A DNA stretch of 64,000 nucleotides from Cerrena zonata. Its lineage: Eukaryota > Basidiomycota > Agaricomycetes > Polyporales > Cerrenaceae. The stretch's first letter is position 1. Every line of letters begins with the position of its first letter. The notes under the pieces are model-generated. The model saw only the letters and a program-made list of their open reading frames with translations, made no database searches and was not told the DNA's origin. Positions 51,475-61,098 of this stretch are shown piece after piece. The stretch covers positions 513,287-577,286 of the forward strand of contig JASBNA010000024.1 of NCBI GenBank assembly GCA_038087015.1, in the 5' to 3' direction. Position numbers and translations under genes: made by a program.

Positions 51475-52029
51475 TTAAATATTATAAGCAGCAATCAAGA
51501 AAGATAATACAAACGAGATCTTAAAACTTGGTTTGTGTAAAAGTAATTCTTTGACATTAATTTTATTTGAGCCCAAATTTATAACAGAATTCCATGGAAT
51601 TGAGATGATATTTCTACTTTCTAAGAATTGAATTAGAAAGTAAGAAGATAACGATAAGAAAACAATTGCTGAAGATAATTTACCAACAATTATACCTAAA
51701 AACAACCCAGTGATTGAACCAATTGATAATTCTTGATAGTTTAAAGCACCACCAAATCTAGAAGTATGAATTTTTTTTCTTTGAACAGTGACATTGGAAT
51801 GGATTTGTTCACCTACTGGAGAACTAGATAACACTGCTGTATCATTATGAATGAAATTATGATGATAAGTATGAAATAAAACCAAAGAACCGGTTGAACC
51901 AAATAATAAAGGTAAAGAACGGAAAGATTTGGTTGAACGGAAAGTAGATCTAAAAATTGAAGAATTCAATTTAGTAAAGTTTTTAGTTAATAATAATCTA
52001 GACGATTGATTGAACATTGAAGAGAACAT
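51475..52029 (-). CDS. FUN14: FUN14-family mitochondrial outer-membrane protein
   Basis: 184 residues from ATG 52029 (MFSSMFNQSSRLLL); a GTG farther upstream is not a start. The Arg/Ser-rich N-terminus suits mitochondrial targeting. The C-terminal half has the FUN14 domain: YQELSIGSITGLFLGIIVGK, a membrane segment (SSAIVFLSLSSYFLIQFLES), IPWNSV, and a final hydrophobic segment (ISFVLSFLIAAYNI). The yeast protein is a mitochondrial membrane protein; metazoan FUNDC1 is a mitophagy receptor. I saw no LIR-type motif that would prove that role. A telomere-core motif lies ~90 bp upstream. Confidence 0.85.
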   Translation of the reverse strand: MFSSMFNQSSRLLLTKNFTKLNSSIFRSTFRSTKSFRSLPLLFGSTGSLVLFHTYHHNFIHNDTAVLSSSPVGEQIHSNVTVQRKKIHTSRFGGALNYQELSIGSITGLFLGIIVGKLSSAIVFLSLSSYFLIQFLESRNIISIPWNSVINLGSNKINVKELLLHKPSFKISFVLSFLIAAYNI

Positions 52030-52953
52030 GACGACGGTTAGTGGGTAAGAAGAGTAGTAGCAATTAATTAGCAGCCTTATGTTGGGTAAAATGACCATGA
52101 TTTGTTGCAAGAGCAAAAAACCTCCGTACACGGGACCCACAACTCCTGTGCATCACAAAACGTACTCCGGGGTATTCGTTCTACATAGTCATACAAAGTA
52201 AGTAAGTTGCAAAGATATAACCTAACGAGGACTTATACAAAGTTGAGGCAGTAATAAATAGTCAGTAGAGTAGAGTCGGTATAGCAAGTAGAGTAAGTAG
52301 AGAAGAAACTGTTGCAAGTTTAATGGGAAGAAGTGTTTTTTGACCCCACCAAAAGCAAACCCGTACATCAAAACGAGAAATCCGCGCGCGCCCCAAACGG
52401 ATAAGCGTGCTCCTACCAATACACCAATACACCCATACACCAAATAAAAGGTGTGTACACACCAATATACAGATTACACCCATTCACCACTCAAGGTAAC
52501 ACAAAACCCACAGCCCAAAGAGAAAACATTCACAAAAGCAACAAACGACTGCCTGATTACCTAAGCAGACGGGCGATGCTGCAGCACCTGCCGAATTAGG
52601 CATAAACCCACGGCACTTGCAAGCCTTTGCGCCAACCTGCAAAAAGCCTTTCCCGGTTTACAGGTTCGGTGTACAATGCGTGCCTTTTGGGCCGGTTTGC
52701 AGGTTCCGATTAGAATTTGCAGGTTGTTCTCGGGTGCAGTACCGGCTGGGTCTTCTCTTCAAGCGTGTGCAACAATTCTTTCTTTTGTTACTGTTAATGC
52801 AAAATATATAAGAAAGTGAAATCCTGCTATACAGCCAGTTGTAGGGTGTACTGGTATATTTGGAGGTTAGGTATATAGTAGTACTATAGCTGGATATATA
52901 CTATAGTTTGAATGTGCTATAGATAAACTATTGGCTCAACCCATTTAGTAACT
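52030..52953. other. Intergenic with Rap1-like sites and TTTGCAGGTT repeats
   Basis: Holds the telomere-core at 52116-52130, a canonical Rap1-type ACACCCATACAC at 52429-52440, AGTAGAGT repeats (52262-52305), and at least four GTTTGCAGGTT/AACCTGCAAA copies at 52634-52727. No gene. Confidence 0.55.
52116..52130 (-). promoter_or_regulatory. Telomere-core motif upstream of FUN14
   Basis: AAAAACCTCCGTACA is the reverse complement of TGTACGGAGGTTTTT, identical to the telomere unit over 15 bases. It lies 87-101 bp before the FUN14 ATG. Confidence 0.5.
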
Positions 52954-53919
52954 ATGATTAATGATAACGCGTTTGAAGAGAGATGGCCAATGAATTGGCT
53001 GCCGGTGACGAAAGAAGAAAGTAATTATAATTATCAGAATGGAGCTGAATTTTCAAGTCCACTATGTGCAGCTAATCAATTTCATGAGAATGACATGATT
53101 GATGATTCATCAATAAAGTCAATTGAAGAATTTCCAATTAAGATATGTCCATCGATATACCTTGGGAATTTTCAAACATTAACTAATGATAAGTTTTTGA
53201 ATGAAGAGAATATCCAAATCGTGATAAATTGTCTGCCTATGACTAAATTTTTGAAATTTTTCAATGAAGAAGGTGACAAGATTGTATTACCAACAAATAA
53301 GATGATATTAAATTTAGATCCCAAATTTGATATTAATCAATTAAATCAAGATGAAATATATCAATTGGATGAATTTAATAAAGTTTATAATAAGATATTA
53401 CAAAATTATCTAAATTTTTTCTATAAAAATAATGATAATTTAAATTTTTTAATTCATTCAACGAATTATAATGACTTAACTAAATTAACAATTAATAATC
53501 CAATATTAACTGGGAATTTACTAGTTCAATTTTTCAATATCACCAGGTTTATTAAATTATGTCGAAATATTGATTCAAAAATATCAATTTTAATTATTAG
53601 TGATGACGGTCATTATCAATTATCTTCAGCCCTACTTATTTCAATCTTGATGGATAATTATAATTATAATTTCGATGCAAGTTATCAATATTTACTTAAT
53701 TTGAATCCAAATTTAAAACCTTTTAATTCAAATTTTTATGATGATTTAATCATTACGGAAAATTTGAAAAAATTTTACTTTGAAAATTGTAAAATAAAAT
53801 CTTTAAATCCTTCAATTTTAACAACCAATTATAAGTTGAAAAGAAGAAATGATTATGATGATGAAGTTTCTTGTCGTTCAAATGAAAGAAAGAGAAAAAT
53901 TTTATATCCAAGAGTGTAA
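52954..53919 (+). CDS. Phosphatase-fold (dual-specificity-like) protein, probably inactive
   Basis: 321 residues, very rich in Asn, Ile and Leu. The pattern ICPSIYLGNFQTLTNDKFL...IQIVINCLP (residues ~68-100) is the start of a dual-specificity-phosphatase domain (xIxPxLYLGxxxxAxxxxxLxxxxIxxIINxT). The later ALLISILMDNYNYNFDASYQYLLNLNP matches the helix pair after the P-loop (A..Ayl...g.s..eAl..vk...P). Where the active site HCxxGxxR should stand, the sequence reads ISDDGHYQLSSA, lacking both Cys and Arg. It is therefore a likely pseudophosphatase. A small basic C-terminal tail (SNERKRKILYPRV) ends it. The family assignment is by pattern and moderate. Confidence 0.6.
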   Translation: MINDNAFEERWPMNWLPVTKEESNYNYQNGAEFSSPLCAANQFHENDMIDDSSIKSIEEFPIKICPSIYLGNFQTLTNDKFLNEENIQIVINCLPMTKFLKFFNEEGDKIVLPTNKMILNLDPKFDINQLNQDEIYQLDEFNKVYNKILQNYLNFFYKNNDNLNFLIHSTNYNDLTKLTINNPILTGNLLVQFFNITRFIKLCRNIDSKISILIISDDGHYQLSSALLISILMDNYNYNFDASYQYLLNLNPNLKPFNSNFYDDLIITENLKKFYFENCKIKSLNPSILTTNYKLKRRNDYDDEVSCRSNERKRKILYPRV

Positions 53920-53954
53920 ATTGTATATTAGTGTATATTTAATGATATGTTTTA

Positions 53955-54422
53955 TTATTTAGTTTCTGGTATACTTAATCCAACCCTATTGGCCGTTCTT
54001 CTGATTTTATCTTCTTGATCCATAGCCAATCCTGGATTATAACGTTCAACTAATTCAGTATAAATCCTTTGGGATTTTAAGTAATTTATAATATTACTTA
54101 ATTGATTCAAATTAGGGCTTTCAGTATTTACCAACTTCTCGTGCAAATCTTCATTAATCTTAGGTGGCTTGACTTTTAAATTACTTGACAAATTTGATAT
54201 TTCTTCACTAATTTCTTCAACTGGTTTATTCAGTTTGATCAATTGAAGTTTTTTGTACTCTAAAATAGCCAGTTGTTTGGTCAACTCCTTGGATAAATGG
54301 GTCTTGACAGTTGCCTCATTTATTATACTGAGCTCCGTCTGTAAATTCTTAATCAAAGTCTTTAACTTAGTCATGTTGCTGATACTAGTCTTCCAGAGGT
54401 ATTCAATATTCAAATATTTCAT
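53955..54422 (-). CDS. FMC1: ATP synthase assembly factor Fmc1
   Basis: 155 residues from ATG 54422, or 139 from ATG 54374 (MTKLKTLIKNLQ), which aligns better with the usual Fmc1 start. The C-terminus YTELVERYNPGLAMDQEDK followed by IRRTANRVGLSIP is diagnostic (S. cerevisiae: EELVDRYNPG...RTANVVGLDVP). Fmc1 is a small LYR-like mitochondrial matrix protein that works with Atp12 in assembling the F1 sector, mainly at high temperature. Leu/Glu/Lys-rich helices fill the middle. It is convergent with the phosphatase-fold gene (36 bp between stops). A telomere-core motif lies directly upstream. Confidence 0.85.
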   Translation of the reverse strand: MKYLNIEYLWKTSISNMTKLKTLIKNLQTELSIINEATVKTHLSKELTKQLAILEYKKLQLIKLNKPVEEISEEISNLSSNLKVKPPKINEDLHEKLVNTESPNLNQLSNIINYLKSQRIYTELVERYNPGLAMDQEDKIRRTANRVGLSIPETK

Positions 54423-54431
54423 TTTTCAAGT

Positions 54432-54445
54432 AAAACCTCCGTACA
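54432..54445 (-). promoter_or_regulatory. Telomere-core motif upstream of FMC1
   Basis: AAAACCTCCGTACA (minus strand TGTACGGAGGTTTT) lies 10 bp before the distal ATG and ~58 bp before the proximal one. It suggests that transcription starts further downstream and that ATG 54374 is used. Confidence 0.5.
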
Positions 54446-54519
54446 TTGGCAAAAAAAAAAAAAGAAGGTCGTGCAAAACCATACACCATAAGCTTACCAA
54501 CTTACCTACCTTGTATTAA

Positions 54520-56804
54520 GTAGTATTTAACACAACATGTCTTTTGAATACGGATGTATCGGTAACCATATTAGTATAAATAAACATTCACTTAAACTCC
54601 TAAGTACTCTGATATGTACTTATACTTGCAGTTAGATACGTAATTGACTAATTTAGTTAAAACAGCTTGATCTAATTAATAGTAACTTTCTACTTTTTAT
54701 TTTAATGACACAGTAAATTGGAATTTAATTCTTTCTATTAAAATTATAATCTTAAACTGTGTTGGTAATATACCTACGATAGTTTTATAATGTATCTCAT
54801 TGTTATATATCCATGTGTCAATACGAAATGACTCTCACAGGCAAGTTATATGAGAGGCTAAGATTCTGTAAAGCCCCAGTTTATACCCGGATAAGAGACT
54901 AGAACATACATTATTTGTCCATTTGGCAAAACAACGTCTTTAGTTACGATTATTTGAGTGCAAAGTGCCAAAGATCATTTCTCAATATAGTCTTAAATCT
55001 TTGTAAAATGAGTTGACTTCACATATCTCAATTCCAAGAAGCCAATTTTTTATTGTTGCAAATAGGTATGTAAACTTAACTCAAGTTCCTTAACAGACAT
55101 CTTAATAAAGTTGAATATGTAGAATGGCTTGTTGCGAATAGCCCAGTCTATTATCCATGTAATATATAGTATGATTTTTTGGTTTGCAATTATACGTTCT
55201 TTAAGTTGTAAAGTAAATCCAACATATCCCTTTTCAAAAATAGATTATGAGCTCCTTTGACGCCAGCAGCTTTAAAATAGCACTGATCACTGCGTCCATA
55301 TTAAGCCTTAATAAGAATGAGTTTCGATCTTGTCGAGCTGAATGGCTAGCTACGGGTATTACAAATTTTGCAACCAAGTCAGTATGTGTCAAACTTACGA
55401 CTCAAAAGCAACAAAAAAAAAAAAAGAAAGGGCCGTGATGTTTTTTGAAACGCTCCAAAAAGCAATAACTATCATTCTTTCCATAAATAGACAAGATTTT
55501 CCTTTTTAAAATAACGGTGGTGAATGTTGATATTTGAAATGGTGATAAATGTCAGGTTATTTAAAAAGGTGTATCTAAATTTGTAGCATGCCAAATCTTT
55601 ACAAGCTTTCCTTAAAAATCATAATCTCCGCAATAGCTCTAATATAATTTTAAGATTAGCTATTAGAGAATTAGGGGTAAAATAATTGGTATATGCTTAA
55701 CAGAGAAAAGCAGAAAGTATACAAAGCAACTACTTCAAAATATCAGCTGTTCTCAAAGGGTATTCTCGGAGAAAGAGATTATAAATAAGGCAATACTTCT
55801 CTTATATGAATTTTCAAAATTGCATTACTCATTCACTAGCTCTTAAGTGAAAGCAAAAAAGGAAAAAGAATAGCAAGATGAATAGTATATAGGTTTGACG
55901 ATTATTATATCGTCATTGACAGAAAATCGCTCTATATTGGCTTTTTTGATATTTTCAATAACTTTAATACTTTCAATTAGATATGCGCTTACTTAAAGCG
56001 ATAACTAGCATTAAAGGCTTTCTGTGGTATCTGGGTTGAGGTGGTATCAGAAGCCTGCCAGCTAAACGTGAAAGTAGTAACTATTCAATGCTGTTAACCA
56101 ATGAGCTAGAAGTTGGGCAATCGGGGTATTCTACACCTAGACTAGACAAAGATAGAACAGCCCCCAAGTACAGTTTAAATAGACGTACCCTACATCTGGC
56201 ATTAGTTAGTCAATATATAAGTCTCTGTAGCAGGCAATGGATGCAAATCCAAAACACCTGTACAACTAAGTAGTGCACCAACCACACCCATACCACCCAA
56301 AAGGAAAAACATACGTGCATTAACCAAGAAAATCCGGCTCCGAAAAACAAAATGGCCGAAAAAATTGGACGATTGCAATTTTTTTGAGGGGATTTTGCAA
56401 TTTCAACCAATTAAATTTTCAGAAAACAAAAGCCTTTGATTTTAACGCAAAAAATGCTACTTCATTTCTCGGAGTACAAGTGATACTAAATCTCGGAACC
56501 GATTACTTGAGTATTTGATCTGTATTCTTTAGTAGAACACTTACAGTTACTAATTGGATATTGTATAGGACGTAGTATCAAGCGTGCTGACTGTATTGAG
56601 GGTATGGGGTGTGTTAAATGTATTGAAGGGTACAGTTCGGAGATGTAGTTCGGAGAAGGATCCCAATTGTATGGGTTTTTCCATTTTTTCCAGGCACTTT
56701 TTTTTTTATTAGCTTTTTGTTCTCTTCCCTTTTAATTTTTTTTTTTTTTTTTCATCGCTACTCTTCATTCACTTCTTCTTCATCATTACTCTTCAATAAT
56801 AACC
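54520..56804. other. 2.3-kb gene-free region upstream of IDH1
   Basis: AT-rich; only short frames (55247-55438, 56088-56273), which have no recognisable features. A small palindrome GACGAT-TATTAT-ATCGTC lies at about 55898. A T run at 56738-56753 sits in the IDH1 leader. No tRNA-like B box found. Confidence 0.45.
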
Positions 56805-57941
56805 ATGTTGAGATCTTTTGTTTCTACTCAAAGAGTATGTGTGATAATGAATTGGTTCAATTAAGAATTCGTACTAACTTTTTAGGCATCTATTCGTTCT
56901 TTAGCTACTTTTGCTTCTCCTGAATCAGTTTTACCAAAAAAATATGGTGGTAAATATACTGTTACTTTAATTCCTGGTGATGGTATTGGTAAAGAAATTA
57001 CTGATTCAGTTAAAACCATTTTCCAACAAACCAATGTTCCAATTGAATGGGAAGTTGTTGATGTTTCTGGTTTAGGTGAATCAACTGGTGTTACTGAAGC
57101 CGTTGAATCTTTAAAAAGAAATAAAGTTGGTTTAAAAGGTATTTTATATACTCCAACCACTTCTTCCGGTAAATCTTTAAATGTTGCATTAAGAAAAGAA
57201 TTGGATATTTATGCTTCTTTAGTTTTAATTAAAAATATCCCTGGTGTTAAATCAAGATTAGATAATATTGATTTTGCTTTAGTTAGAGAAAATACTGAAG
57301 GTGAATATTCTGGTTTAGAACATCAATCTTATCCTGGTGTTGTTGAATCCTTAAAAATCATGACTAGATTCAAATCTGAAAGAATTGCTAAATTTGCTTT
57401 TGATTTTGCTAAAAAAAATAATAGAAAATTAGTTACTGCTATTCATAAAGCTAATATCATGAAATTAGGTGATGGTTTATTCAGAACTACCGTTAAAGAC
57501 GTTGGTGCTTTATACCCAGGTATTAACGTTAGTGATTTAATTGTTGATAACGCTTCTATGCAAGCTGTTGCTAAACCTGAACAATTTGATGTCTTAGTTA
57601 CTCCTAATTTATATGGTTCCATCCTTTCTAATATTGGTGCTGCTTTAATCGGTGGTCCTGGTTTAGTTCCTGGTGCTAACTTTGGTAGAGAATATGCTGT
57701 TTTCGAACCTGGTTGTAGACATGTTGGTTTAGATATTAAAGGTCAAAATACCGCTAATCCAACCGCTATGATCTTATCTGCTACCATGTTATTAAGACAC
57801 TTGGGCTTAAACCAACACGCCGATTCAATCTCTAAAGCTACTTATGACGTTATCGCTGAAGGTAAAGTTAGAACTAGAGACATTGGTGGTACCTCCTCAA
57901 CTACTGAATTTACTGAAGCCATCTTAGCTAAATTAGATTAA
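56805..57941 (+). CDS. IDH1: NAD-isocitrate dehydrogenase subunit 1, mitochondrial
   Basis: 361 residues encoded by two exons, 56805-56834 and 56886-57941. MLRSFVSTQR then ASIRSLATFA is a mitochondrial presequence split by the intron. The enzyme core shows TLIPGDGIGKEITDSV, DFALVRENTEGEYSGLEHQ, AIHKANIMKLGDGLF, DNASMQAVAKPEQFDV, TPNLYGSILSNIGAALIGG and GTSSTTEFTEAI. Idh1 is the regulatory (AMP/citrate-binding) subunit of the octameric Idh1/Idh2 enzyme of the TCA cycle. The Ser/Ala substitutions in the usual catalytic positions (NASMQ rather than DNxxM, as in Idh1) support subunit 1. The codon choice is extremely biased and I saw no CTG codon, indicating high expression. Confidence 0.95.
56835..56885 (+). 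other. IDH1: IDH1 intron (51 nt)
   Basis: Donor GTATGT, branch site TACTAAC only 5 nt before the acceptor TTTTTAG. It splits the presequence after codon 10 in phase 0. It is very short, with an unusually tight branch-to-acceptor distance. Confidence 0.92.
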
Positions 57942-58588
57942 ACAAGCTAGTCCCTCTTTCTTTTTTTCTCTATCATTTATTCATTTATAAACAATAATAT
58001 ATTTCAATCGTTAGTCTTCGGTGTAGTTGAATTCGCTTCCGACTTGAACCTCTTTCTCGGATTAACAAAGTCTCGGAATGTAAATATCTCGGACCTGCAC
58101 ATACTCCCGGAACCTGGAGAGTAGTTCTGGTGTATGGGTGTGCGTGTGCGAAGTTGCATTTAGCTATAGTCTTGTGCTTTATTTTAAATAAGCACTGCTT
58201 CCATAAAACATGCAAAGTCTTGTGCTAATAAGCATTGATCCTCCGTAGTGTAAATTAGTAGTCTGAATAACTCGGGCTATTCATTCTTTGAAGCCACTTT
58301 TTACAAAATAAGCGAGACACCATCATATTTTTGGTTTATGGATTCCGTTAGGAAAGAAGAGCGATAATACAATAATATATTACAGAGTTCACTCATATCA
58401 AAAGATAGTATTTTATTTACCGTTCAAAGGAATTCATTAAACTAGGTCAAATTCAAATCAATTCAAGAGGTTCTGGTAGTATTTATAATAATATACAAAT
58501 GCTATATATTGCAGAAGAGAATAGCTCTTTGACTTGTATGGATGTGATCTTAGATTCAAGTCAGTGAAGAAGCAAGATCCATCGACAG
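57942..58588. other. IDH1 3' flank, start of subtelomeric zone
   Basis: No gene. Holds a canonical Rap1-like GGTGTATGGGTGT at 58129-58141 and AT-rich DNA. Confidence 0.5.
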
Positions 58589-59469
58589 CTAATCAATTAT
58601 CTTGAAGCTACCCTCATCGGTGTGGTAAGTGCCCAAACTACAGTTTTCATCAGTACAGGAGAAGAAATCATAGTTGTTGTCTGAAGAACTATATCCGTGT
58701 AAGTTGAAATGGGGTACGAGTATTCTGTTGAGATGTTATTTTTTAATGCTCAAACAAAACCCCATATCTACAAAGGGCATACCTTTTGTCTAGCTCAGAT
58801 ATAAGTTATAGGCTAAATTTTCAAATGAAGTTCTGTTTAAAAATGTTTATGAATCAATCCCAACTTGTTCTCCTTAGGTTAATCTTGATGCATGGTTTTT
58901 GAAAGAGTGTTTCAATAGAGAATAAATAAGAGAAATACAATCGGCTTAATGCTCCTTCATTGACAACAGTCAAAAATTTAAGGGCATTTTAAATTGTCAT
59001 TTAGATTAGAAAACTATGTCTGGTTTAGAATAATATTGAATTTGATATAAGTTACAAATTTGCTTAAGGATATGTCACAATGAGGGGGGAGATTCAACCA
59101 ACTCCAATCTCTTTAAATTACTTGCATAAACATTTTTAATAGGAGTGTAAGCTCTTGGGAATTTTGTAGCAAAACTATGTAAAATAAGGGGCGGTGAATA
59201 CCCAGGAGAATCAGGAAATATTGTAGATTTGGTCTATCGGATAATTTGCTTGATATACAGAAAGACTAAAATACCTGTTTCGATCTGGTGTTGCATGTTT
59301 CAGGATTAGAATTATTTTTTGAATCGTAGCTCACTTCGGTATCTGAGGTTTTTTCAGATTTTTTTTCGCAGCCTAAGCAGAGCATTAAACATACATTAAA
59401 AATGATATATAAAAAGCCATTCGTCTTTCCTCTATTCCTGAGTGTAATGGTCATAACCAAGATGACCAT
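58589..59469 (-). pseudogene. Decayed gene for a secreted or membrane protein
   Basis: Several coding-like minus-strand segments follow one another in different frames. 59469-59266 starts with a hydrophobic N-terminus (FLYIIFNVCLMLCLG). About 59215-59060 (frame reading PDSPGYSPPLILHSFATKFP) follows, then about 59000-58870 (VVNEGALSRLYFSYLFS), and about 58735-58589 ends in a stop (VPHFNLHGYSSSDNNYDFFS, then CTDENCSLGTYHTDEG). Frame changes and stops separate them. I read this as one ~290-codon gene with at least three disabling changes. The family is not recognised. It lies in the gene-poor subtelomere, where decay is common. Confidence 0.5.
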
Positions 59470-59483
59470 CCTAAGTTTTTAAG

Positions 59484-59932
59484 ACTATTACGAGGCATTA
59501 AAAGAGAAAGAGCACGGTCTTATTGTGTACGGCGGCAAGGTGACATCGAGAAAGTTGGCTCCAATAATTTCCTTTCGCTGCTAATAAGGGACAGTCTCTC
59601 TAGTAAATTACTGAACGTATTTACCGATGTTAATCTCTCGCTACTTGCTATTGCTGACAGAATCTATACAATGATTCCATTGAGGCCATACTTCAAAAAG
59701 AGATCAGGAAGGTCTTTAAAAGAAGCTATCCAAAAACTGAACATTTGGAAAATCTGTTGAAGTGAATATTGATTCAATTAAAAGAAGAAACCATGTCGTG
59801 GGAGAATTACCGTCGTGGTCCGAAGTTCTACAAGGAGAATACCATGAAACACAGCTCTATAAATTCAGTGTTAGGTCAATCTGTAATATTTTTTCATTTT
59901 CAAAAATGTATTTCAACACCTAATAATTCCTA
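59484..59932 (+). pseudogene. Decayed gene fragment, plus strand
   Basis: Coding-like pieces in shifting frames: EALKEKEHGLIVYGGKVTSR (from ~59490), SSKLLNVFTDVNLSLLAIAD (~59595), NLYNDSIEAILQKEIRKVFK (~59660) and KRRNHVVGELPSWSEVLQGE (~59780) ending in a stop near 59932. The last ~17 codons (TQLYKFSVRSICNIF) recur at 60678-60760, so the 3' end of this gene exists twice. Not recognised. Confidence 0.45.
59849..59901 (+). repeat. Direct repeat, copy 1
   Basis: ~53 bp starting ACACAGCTCTATAAATTCAG, about 92% identical by eye to 60678-60730; the copies are 829 bp apart. Confidence 0.9.
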
Positions 59933-60439
59933 AACCTCACGTCCCTGGCTCATTTCAAATGACCCTGGACCGCTTGCAAGAGCCTCTACTGCATTACCGA
60001 CTAACCCAGCTGCAATAGATGAAGCTTTTAAATATATAACTATTGAAGGTATACATGTAACTGTTCCTGAGATTCCACCGAAAACTGAACCACCGACACA
60101 AGTAACGCTAGCAACATAACCAGCTACTCCGGTGACTGTACTAGATACGAATAACTTTGCTCCAAGAGCAAATATCTCAATCGATCTATCATTAATTGGA
60201 CTCATGAATTCAAGGAATTCAGGTATATAAGGTATCAATTCATTTCCCAGTAAGACTTTGTCAGTTTTGTAATGTTCTGTATCTGTATTAACATAAACTG
60301 CTATTACTATACATGCTAGTATGACAGTTAAAATTAGGTAAACGAAATGTCTTCCAGTACATTTATCTAGTGCTTTAATTCGGATTATCTTATATTTACG
60401 GCTTTTGTCGATATAGGTTTGATCATTTACTTCATTCAT
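59930..60439 (-). CDS. Small membrane protein of unknown function
   Basis: 169 residues from ATG 60439. The N-terminal ~30 residues are basic and cytosolic-looking. A strong membrane anchor follows (HFVYLILTVILACIVIAVYV, residues ~31-50). The C-terminal half is Gly/Ala/Ser/Val-rich and weakly hydrophobic (VTGVAGYVASVTCVGGSVFG, SSIAAGLVGNAVEALASG), which could insert into a membrane. Two cysteines (TCVGG, TCIPS) are suitably placed for a disulphide. It lies between the two copies of a direct repeat and next to an interstitial telomere-like unit, so it may be a relocated segment. Not recognised. Confidence 0.5.
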   Translation of the reverse strand: MNEVNDQTYIDKSRKYKIIRIKALDKCTGRHFVYLILTVILACIVIAVYVNTDTEHYKTDKVLLGNELIPYIPEFLEFMSPINDRSIEIFALGAKLFVSSTVTGVAGYVASVTCVGGSVFGGISGTVTCIPSIVIYLKASSIAAGLVGNAVEALASGPGSFEMSQGREV

Positions 60440-60626
60440 GATACTTAATATGATATGTAAAAATAAGTTCCGAAAATTTTATATATAAAGTTGTAAATAA
60501 AATTATAACCATCCCCTTGAGGTATTTTTGGTAAGTATTTATAGTGACCATATTGACAGGCTCCAAAAACGGATTGACATAACCTCATTTTCTATATATA
60601 GTCTTTTCTCAGTCGGTTAAAGTGAC

Positions 60627-60668
60627 CTAACTAAATAATCGATGTACGGATGTTATACCCTAACTAAT
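60627..60668 (+). repeat. Interstitial telomere-like unit
   Basis: CCTAACTAAATAATCGATGT ACGGATGTTATACCCTAACT (read across 60628-60667) follows the order of the 34-bp telomeric unit (CTAACTAAATAC, GATGTACGGA, CCCTAACT) with several substitutions, including GGATG for GGAGG. It ends ~10 bp before the second direct-repeat copy. Confidence 0.75.
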
Positions 60669-60677
60669 ATATTGGTA

Positions 60678-60760
60678 ACACAGCTCTATAAATTCAGTGT
60701 TGGGTCAATCTGCAATATTTTTCCATTTTTAAAAGAGGTGCTTAATAAGTTAAATTAAAA
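60678..60760 (+). pseudogene. Duplicated 3' end of the 59484-59932 gene
   Basis: Begins with the direct repeat (60678-60730) and continues in frame (TQLYKFSVGSICNIFPFLKE) to a TAA near 60759. It has no start of its own. Confidence 0.5.
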
Positions 60761-60904
60761 TGAGCTGGTGGTAATGTAATTTTTTATTCCAGATGTGCTT
60801 GCCAAGTTTTATTCAGAAACACCGTTTGGGCTACATTGAAGAAGCTTTTTGCTACAAGACCATAAAAAAACACAATTCGACCGTTATTAATGAAAAGATA
60901 TAAT

Positions 60905-61098
60905 TGAAACCTCGATATTTCACTATGGTGGTTTCAATATGAAAGCGAAGATCTGGTACCAATAGAAGGCTATTACTTATTATTATCAAATGTAGAAGAA
61001 GCAAGGTCAGTTAGCAAATCAATTGTGAATACACAAGAGCATCATCCCCACCAGAATGACCTACTGGAGGTTAAAAAAAGGCCTATGGTCTAGCTTCA
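60905..61098 (+). pseudogene. Coding-like fragment upstream of the subtilisin gene
   Basis: A ~62-codon frame without an ATG, opening after a TGA: SLWWFQYESEDLVPIEGYYL then EEARSVSKSIVNTQEHHPHQ, to a TAG at ~61096. The AR..S.SIV...EHHPH order resembles the active-site helix of pterin-4a-carbinolamine dehydratases, but this is a weak pattern match. Probably a gene relic. Confidence 0.3.

Noticed and set aside
58129..58141. Rap1-like GGTGTATGGGTGT as a promoter element of IDH1's neighbour
   Set aside because: No gene starts nearby, so only noted within the spacer; single matches to a short consensus are expected by chance.
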